A DNA stretch of 64,000 bases, taken from positions 62,001-126,000 of the forward strand of contig JAACPW010000002.1 in assembly GCA_009995225.1 (NCBI GenBank), given 5' to 3'. This stretch comes from Sphingomonadales bacterium. Its GTDB lineage: Bacteria > Pseudomonadota > Alphaproteobacteria > Sphingomonadales > Sphingomonadaceae. Below, piece by piece: positions 59,520 through 64,000 of this stretch; within the stretch, counting starts at the first letter, position 1, and each line of letters starts with the position of its first letter. A program made the position numbers and the translations under genes. The notes under the pieces are model-generated. The model saw only the letters and a list, made by a program, of their open reading frames with translations, ran no database searches and had not been told where the DNA came from.

Positions 59520-60536
59520 ATGACCACGCTCCCTCCGCCTCCGGCTTTGAAGCCGATTGCCATCGGACCGATAACGGTTGCCGAGCCGGTTGTGCTTGCG
59601 CCCATGACGGGCGTCACAGACATGCCGTTCCGCACACTGGTGCGGCGCTATGGCTCGGGCCTCAACGTGACCGAGATGGTGGCGAGCGAGGCCGCGATCC
59701 GTGAAACGCGGGTGAGCACGCAGAAAACCGCGTGGGACCGGGTCGAGGAGCCGGTGTCGATGCAGCTGGTCGGCTGCGATCCTGCCAGCATGGCCGAGGC
59801 GGCGAAGATCCAGGAAGGCAACGGCGCGGCGATCATCGACATCAATTTCGGTTGTCCTGTGCGCAAGGTCGTCGGCCAGCTCGCAGGCTCGGCGCTGATG
59901 CGCGAAGTGCCGCTTGCAGTCCGGCTGATGGAAGCGACGGTCAAGGCGGTGAAGGTGCCGGTGACGATCAAGATGCGGATGGGCTGGGATCACGGTAGTC
60001 TCAACGCGCCTGAGCTGGCGCGCATGGCCGAAGACATTGGTGTGCAGATGATTACGGTCCATGGCCGCACCCGCAACCAGATGTACAAGGGCAGCGCAGA
60101 CTGGGCTTTCGTGCGCAAGGTGAAGGACGCGGTGAACATTCCCGTCATCGTCAACGGCGACATTTGCTCCATCGCGGATGCTTCCAAGGCGCTTGAACAA
60201 TCGGGGGCTGACGGTCTGATGATCGGGCGCGGTGCTTACGGCAAGCCATGGCTGTTGGGCCAAGTCATGCACTGGTGGCGCACGGGTGAAGAACGCGGCA
60301 CGCCCGGCATCGACGAGCAATACCGACTGGTCGTCGAACACTACCGCCGGATGCTCGATCACTACGGCCCCGTTACCGGGGTCAAAATGGCGCGCAAGCA
60401 TCTGGGCTGGTACACCAAGGGGCTGCACGGGTCGGCGGAGTTTCGCAATATGGCCAATTTCATCGACGATGCTGATCAGGTTCTGGGTGAGATAGAACGG
60501 TTCTACACGCCGTTTCTGATGCAGCAGGCCGCCTGA
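59520..60536 (+). CDS. dusB: tRNA-dihydrouridine synthase (DusB type)
   Basis: FMN-dependent reductase of tRNA uridines, 338 residues. TIM barrel with [20 protein letters not shown], catalytic Cys in [37 protein letters not shown] and [16 protein letters not shown]. As in many proteobacteria it precedes a nitrogen-regulation or Fis gene: ntrB begins after three bases, so the two share a transcript. Confidence 0.96.
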   Translation: MTTLPPPPALKPIAIGPITVAEPVVLAPMTGVTDMPFRTLVRRYGSGLNVTEMVASEAAIRETRVSTQKTAWDRVEEPVSMQLVGCDPASMAEAAKIQEGNGAAIIDINFGCPVRKVVGQLAGSALMREVPLAVRLMEATVKAVKVPVTIKMRMGWDHGSLNAPELARMAEDIGVQMITVHGRTRNQMYKGSADWAFVRKVKDAVNIPVIVNGDICSIADASKALEQSGADGLMIGRGAYGKPWLLGQVMHWWRTGEERGTPGIDEQYRLVVEHYRRMLDHYGPVTGVKMARKHLGWYTKGLHGSAEFRNMANFIDDADQVLGEIERFYTPFLMQQAA

Positions 60537-60539
60537 GCG

Positions 60540-61646
60540 GTGGCAGCTGGCGCGATTGAGGGAAGCGGCGGCGTCCCGGTTGTGGCTGAAAGCCGCCCGG
60601 ATCCCCGTTCGCAGCTTTCAGGCCTCATCTTCGCGCTGCTCCTGATTGATCGTGACGGGCGGATCGCGGAAGTCAATCACGCCGCTGAAGACCTTCTGGG
60701 AACCAGTGCAAGCCGGCTTTTGGGTACCCGTATGGTCGACCGGATCGGGCCGCTGGATCCGCGGGTTGAAGCCCGGCTGCTCGCCAGCGACGAAGCCCTT
60801 GTCGCAAGGGATCTGGCGATTACAGTCGGCACGGGGCAGACCCGCATCAACCTCACGGCATCCCCGCTCGGCGGCTTTCCGGGCTGGCGGGTGGTGACAT
60901 TGTCGCAGATCGGCCATGAAGAAGCGGCTACCGGCGGAGAGGCGCTGCTGGGCGCGCCCGCTGTCCTCGCACACGAGATCAAGAATCCGCTCGCGGCAAT
61001 TCGCGGCGCGGCGCAACTGGCTTCACGCAAGCTGGCGCACGCCGACAAGAAACTGGCGCGCATGATCACCGACGAGGTTGACCGGATCGCGCGACTGATT
61101 GACCGAATGCAACAGCTTGGCAGCACCCGAACCGGACCGGTCGATGCCTGCAACCCGCACGAAGCAATCCGCGCCGCTATCGCCACGATGCGGGCTGCCG
61201 GATCAACGCTTGGTGAAGTGGAGATCCGCGAGGAGTTTGATCCATCGCTTCCGCCGGTTCTGGCCAATCGCGATGCGCTGGAACAGGTTCTGATAAATCT
61301 CATATCCAATGCGCGCGATGCGGCCTTGGGGCCGGGCGGAGCTGGCGCGCAAAGCTGTGTGATTGTCCAGACCCGGTTCGTCAGTGGACTTGCCTTCAGC
61401 GCCATTCGCAATGGTCGTGCGGTGCCGCTCCCGATCGAGATTTCCATCTCCGACAATGGTCCCGGCATTGACCCTACCTTGCAGGGCCATGTGTTCGAAC
61501 CCTTCGTTTCGTCCAAACCCTCTGGCCAGGGCCTTGGGCTGTCGCTGGTGCGCAAGCTGGTGCGCGATATGAACGGCAATGTCAGCCATGACCGTGATCC
61601 GCGCGCCGGGCTGACGCATTTTCGCCTGCATCTGCCGCAGGCCTAG
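60540..61646 (+). CDS. ntrB: Nitrogen regulation sensor kinase/phosphatase NtrB
   Basis: Soluble sensor kinase of the NtrBC system, 368 residues, GTG start. An N-terminal PAS domain (about 22-125), H-box VLAHEIKNPLAAIRGAAQL with His145, then an HATPase domain with NLISNARDAAL (N box), DNGPGID (G1) and GQGLGLSLVRKLV (G2). Its partner ntrC follows 16 bases on. Phosphorylation should respond to PII-signalled nitrogen status. Confidence 0.95.
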   Translation: MAAGAIEGSGGVPVVAESRPDPRSQLSGLIFALLLIDRDGRIAEVNHAAEDLLGTSASRLLGTRMVDRIGPLDPRVEARLLASDEALVARDLAITVGTGQTRINLTASPLGGFPGWRVVTLSQIGHEEAATGGEALLGAPAVLAHEIKNPLAAIRGAAQLASRKLAHADKKLARMITDEVDRIARLIDRMQQLGSTRTGPVDACNPHEAIRAAIATMRAAGSTLGEVEIREEFDPSLPPVLANRDALEQVLINLISNARDAALGPGGAGAQSCVIVQTRFVSGLAFSAIRNGRAVPLPIEISISDNGPGIDPTLQGHVFEPFVSSKPSGQGLGLSLVRKLVRDMNGNVSHDRDPRAGLTHFRLHLPQA

Positions 61647-61662
61647 GACGAACACCCGGCCC

Positions 61663-63111
61663 ATGCCCACAACTGCAACCGATCTTGTCCTGCTGGTCGA
61701 AGACGATGCCGCCATCGCCACAGTGATCATCGCCGCGCTGGAAGACGAGGGCTTTGCGATTGCCCATTGCAGCAGCATCGCGGCCCGCGACAGGCAGCTT
61801 GCAACACGCAGCTTTGCGGTGATGCTGACCGACGTCATCCTTGAAGATGGCGATGGGCTTGCCAGCCTCACAGCGGTGCGTGACCGTGCCCCGGACATGC
61901 CGGTGATCGTGTTGTCGGCACAAAATACGCTCGATACCGCGGTGCGCGCCAGCGAAAGCGACGCCTTCGAATATTTCCCGAAGCCCTTCGATCTTGACGA
62001 GTTGGTTCATGCTGTCCGTCAGGCGGCCGGGATGCGCACACCTGCGGCCGAAGAGCTTGGCCATTCGATGACCGGCAGCGAAAGTGAGAAGATGCCCCTG
62101 GTCGGGCGCAGTCCGGCGATGCAGGGCGTTTACCGGATGATCACGCGGGTGCTGCGCAATGATCTCACCGTCCTTGTGACCGGCGAAAGCGGCACGGGCA
62201 AGGAACTGGTGGCTGAAGCAATCCACGAACTCGGCAACCGCCGCAGCGGGCCCTTTGTTGCGGTCAATACCGGCGCGATCCCCACAGATCTGGTCGAAAG
62301 CGAACTGTTCGGTCACGAAAAAGGCGCGTTTACGGGAGCAATCGCGCAAGCCATCGGTAAGTTCGAACAGGCCAATGGTGGCACCCTGTTTCTTGACGAA
62401 ATTGGGGATATGCCGCCCGAGGCGCAAACCCGGCTTTTGCGTGCGCTGCAATCGGGTCGCATCCGGCGGGTCGGCGGCCGGCAGGAAATCGCGGTCAATG
62501 TCCGCATCATCGCCGCGACCAATCGCGACCTGAGCCCGATGATCGCGTCCGGCACCTTCCGCGAGGATCTGTTCTATCGGCTCAACGTGGTGCCAATCGT
62601 GCTGCCACCGTTGCGTGATCGGCGCGAAGATATTTCCGCTTTGGTGCAGCACTTCCTGGTGCTTGCCGCCGAAGATGGCTTGCCGCGCCGGCTGTTGACG
62701 ACCGACGCGATTGAGCGGCTTGAGCAGCGCAACTGGCGCGGCAATGTCCGTGAATTGCGCAATGTGGTCTATCGCCTTGCCTTGATGGCCCGAGAGGAGC
62801 GGATTGACGCCGACAGCGTTGATGACATCATCGGGTCGGAAAATACGCCATCGGCTCTGCCGCGGGGGGAGAGCGGGGAAGGTGGTTTCGGCGCGGCGCT
62901 GGCGGGCTGGCTGGCAGCCGAAAATCCGCCTTCTGGTGCTGTCTACCACCGCGCCTTGGCAGCGTTCGAAAAGCCCCTGATCGAATATGCGCTGGGCCGC
63001 ACCGGCGGCAACCAGTTGCGCGCGGCGCAATTGCTGGGCATTAACCGCAACACGCTACGCAAGCGGATCGGTGAGCTGGCGCTTGAACCAGAGCGATTTA
63101 CCGCGTCATGA
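61663..63111 (+). CDS. ntrC: Nitrogen regulation response regulator NtrC
   Basis: Sigma-54 activator, 482 residues. Receiver domain (6-120) with Asp57 in MLTDVILEDGDG; AAA+ domain (about 145-385) with Walker A GESGTGKE, sigma-54 contact loop GAFTGA and Walker B GGTLFLDEIGDMP; and a Fis-type HTH at the C-terminus (about 440-478) with AAQLLGINRNTLRKRI. Complete. Confidence 0.97.
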   Translation: MPTTATDLVLLVEDDAAIATVIIAALEDEGFAIAHCSSIAARDRQLATRSFAVMLTDVILEDGDGLASLTAVRDRAPDMPVIVLSAQNTLDTAVRASESDAFEYFPKPFDLDELVHAVRQAAGMRTPAAEELGHSMTGSESEKMPLVGRSPAMQGVYRMITRVLRNDLTVLVTGESGTGKELVAEAIHELGNRRSGPFVAVNTGAIPTDLVESELFGHEKGAFTGAIAQAIGKFEQANGGTLFLDEIGDMPPEAQTRLLRALQSGRIRRVGGRQEIAVNVRIIAATNRDLSPMIASGTFREDLFYRLNVVPIVLPPLRDRREDISALVQHFLVLAAEDGLPRRLLTTDAIERLEQRNWRGNVRELRNVVYRLALMAREERIDADSVDDIIGSENTPSALPRGESGEGGFGAALAGWLAAENPPSGAVYHRALAAFEKPLIEYALGRTGGNQLRAAQLLGINRNTLRKRIGELALEPERFTAS

Positions 63112-63183
63112 CGACGCTCGCGCAGGGCAGACCGTCAGAATGATCTTGCATATGTGCCACACCATTGTTGTAAAGCGGCAACG

Positions 63184-64000
63184 ATGGAGCCATCCCCACC
63201 CCGCACATTGAGCTTTTCGTTGCGCCGCCCCCCGCGCTGGTGGCGGCGCTTCATCATCGCGGCGCGGCGGGCAAATGTCTTTTTGTGGCTCGAAGGCTTC
63301 TCTGTCATCGCCTTGCTGTCGGCGATCTGGGGCACGTGGTCTGCATATAGCCAGAGCGGCCAGCCGGATAATCTCTTGCCGACGATGTGGGTTTCGGTGC
63401 TGCTGATGGCAACGCTGGTGCCGGCCATGGCGCTGCTGGTGCTGATCGGACGCCGCCTGGCGCTGCGCCGCGCGGCAGGCAGCACCGCGCGCCTGCACGT
63501 GCGTCTGGTGTTCTTTTTCTCGATGGTCGCCGCGCTGCCGACCCTGCTGGTGGCAGGTTTTGCCGCCTTCCTATTCCAGACCGGCGTCGACTTCTGGTTC
63601 TCCGATGAATCGCGCGGGCTGATGGAAAATGCCAATGCGCTCGCACAGAATTATTACGACGCCAATCAGCGTAACGTCGAACAAAACACCGTGATCATGG
63701 CAACGGACATGCGGGAGATCCTTGCGCGGGTGCCAATCACCGATCCCGATTTTCCTGATTTTTATGCCTATCAGGCGCAGGGCCGCGAGATTTCCGAAAG
63801 TGCGATCCTGCAGCGCATGGCCGACGGATCATTCCGGACGGCGGCAGCACTGAACCTGACATTAGAAAGCAATCCGCTGACCTTCAGCCGCGATGCCGTG
63901 CCACAGCTCGATAACGGCGCGATAGCAGTTGTCGTCGGCAGCCCGGAGCGGATAGAAGCACTAGTGCCGATTGACCCGCAATCGGGCGTATACCTCTACA
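63184..64000 (+). CDS. ntrY: Nitrogen regulation sensor kinase NtrY (3' truncated by window edge)
   Basis: The frame is open from ATG 63184 to the window end, about 272 residues of a protein usually near 730-770. A basic N-terminus and three transmembrane helices (about 33-52, 67-88, 103-128) precede the start of a periplasmic/extracytoplasmic sensor domain (from about 130, WFSDESRGLMENANALAQ). This is the NtrY layout, and dusB-ntrB-ntrC-ntrY is the standard alphaproteobacterial order. HAMP, PAS and kinase domains lie outside. No strong ribosome site is seen. Confidence 0.9.
   Translation, partial: MEPSPPRTLSFSLRRPPRWWRRFIIAARRANVFLWLEGFSVIALLSAIWGTWSAYSQSGQPDNLLPTMWVSVLLMATLVPAMALLVLIGRRLALRRAAGSTARLHVRLVFFFSMVAALPTLLVAGFAAFLFQTGVDFWFSDESRGLMENANALAQNYYDANQRNVEQNTVIMATDMREILARVPITDPDFPDFYAYQAQGREISESAILQRMADGSFRTAAALNLTLESNPLTFSRDAVPQLDNGAIAVVVGSPERIEALVPIDPQSGVYLY

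Noticed and set aside
61582..63030. 482-codon minus-strand frame opposite ntrC
   Set aside because: Shadow of ntrC; Gln/His/Arg-rich with no motif.
63112..63183. Possible sigma-54 promoter between ntrC and ntrY
   Set aside because: A TGGCAC on the minus strand has no TTGC at the right distance and points away from ntrY.
1..64000. CRISPR arrays, insertion sequences or prophage genes
   Set aside because: No regularly spaced repeats, transposase, integrase or phage structural genes were recognised on reading the window.

Overview
The window is a dense, high-GC chromosomal segment with short intergenic gaps and many 1-4 base overlaps. Gene content and order (complex I followed by birA, coaX and RNase J; gltX-gltA; a trpE-G-D-C cluster joined to moaC, moeA and lexA; fused ispDF; dusB-ntrBCY; a pyruvate dehydrogenase E1 beta that carries a lipoyl domain; an alphaproteobacterial GAAC-N7-GAAC SOS box; a ROSE-like thermometer) point to an alphaproteobacterium, most likely Sphingomonadales and close to Erythrobacter/Porphyrobacter. 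The genus is inference. No phage, insertion sequence, CRISPR array or obvious genomic island is visible.

Layout. 1-10.9 kb: 3' half of the complex I operon (nuoH partial, then I, J, K, L, M, N), running without a break into birA, coaX, rnj and a small membrane gene. 10.9-17.6 kb: a poorly characterised block, with a TipN-like two-helix/coiled-coil protein on the minus strand and, divergent from it, four collinear genes: a His-less Hpt-like protein, a nucleotidyltransferase-like/membrane fusion, a helical protein, and a histidine-kinase-like ATPase whose H-box His is Pro. This is the strongest candidate for an undescribed system. 17.7-20.7 kb: gltX, gltA and a small membrane protein. 20.7-23.1 kb: comEC. 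23.2-32.5 kb (minus strand): ppiD, trpE, a secreted phosphodiester-glycosidase-like lipoprotein, trpG, trpD, trpC, moaC, moeA, lexA. 32.8-35.8 kb: tpiA, secG, pyrG. 35.8-36.2 kb: a 423-bp gap with three hairpins that looks like the 3' end of a structured RNA. 36.2-38.5 kb: hsp20 behind an RpoH-like promoter and ROSE-like leader, divergent from grxC, a Nit1-type amidase, DUF1178 and tRNA-Arg(CCT).

38.7-44.3 kb: an MFS transporter, an acyl-CoA dehydrogenase, an FtsB-like septum protein and pyruvate dehydrogenase E1 alpha/beta. 44.3-47.7 kb: a TadG-like VWA protein and two TadE-like pseudopilins. 47.9-51.2 kb: a squalene/phytoene-synthase-like protein, an EF-hand protein, trmFO and a YhhN protein. 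51.2-59.4 kb: gyrA, a secreted repeat protein, lipA, a COQ10/RatA START protein, pncC, a secreted hypothetical and ispDF. 59.5-64 kb: dusB, ntrB, ntrC and the start of ntrY, the alphaproteobacterial nitrogen-control operon.

Most of the window is core metabolism and information processing. TTG starts are used repeatedly where a good ribosome binding site decides the start (rnj, pdhA, the repeat protein). All functional calls rest on motif and architecture recognition from the sequence; no database search was possible.
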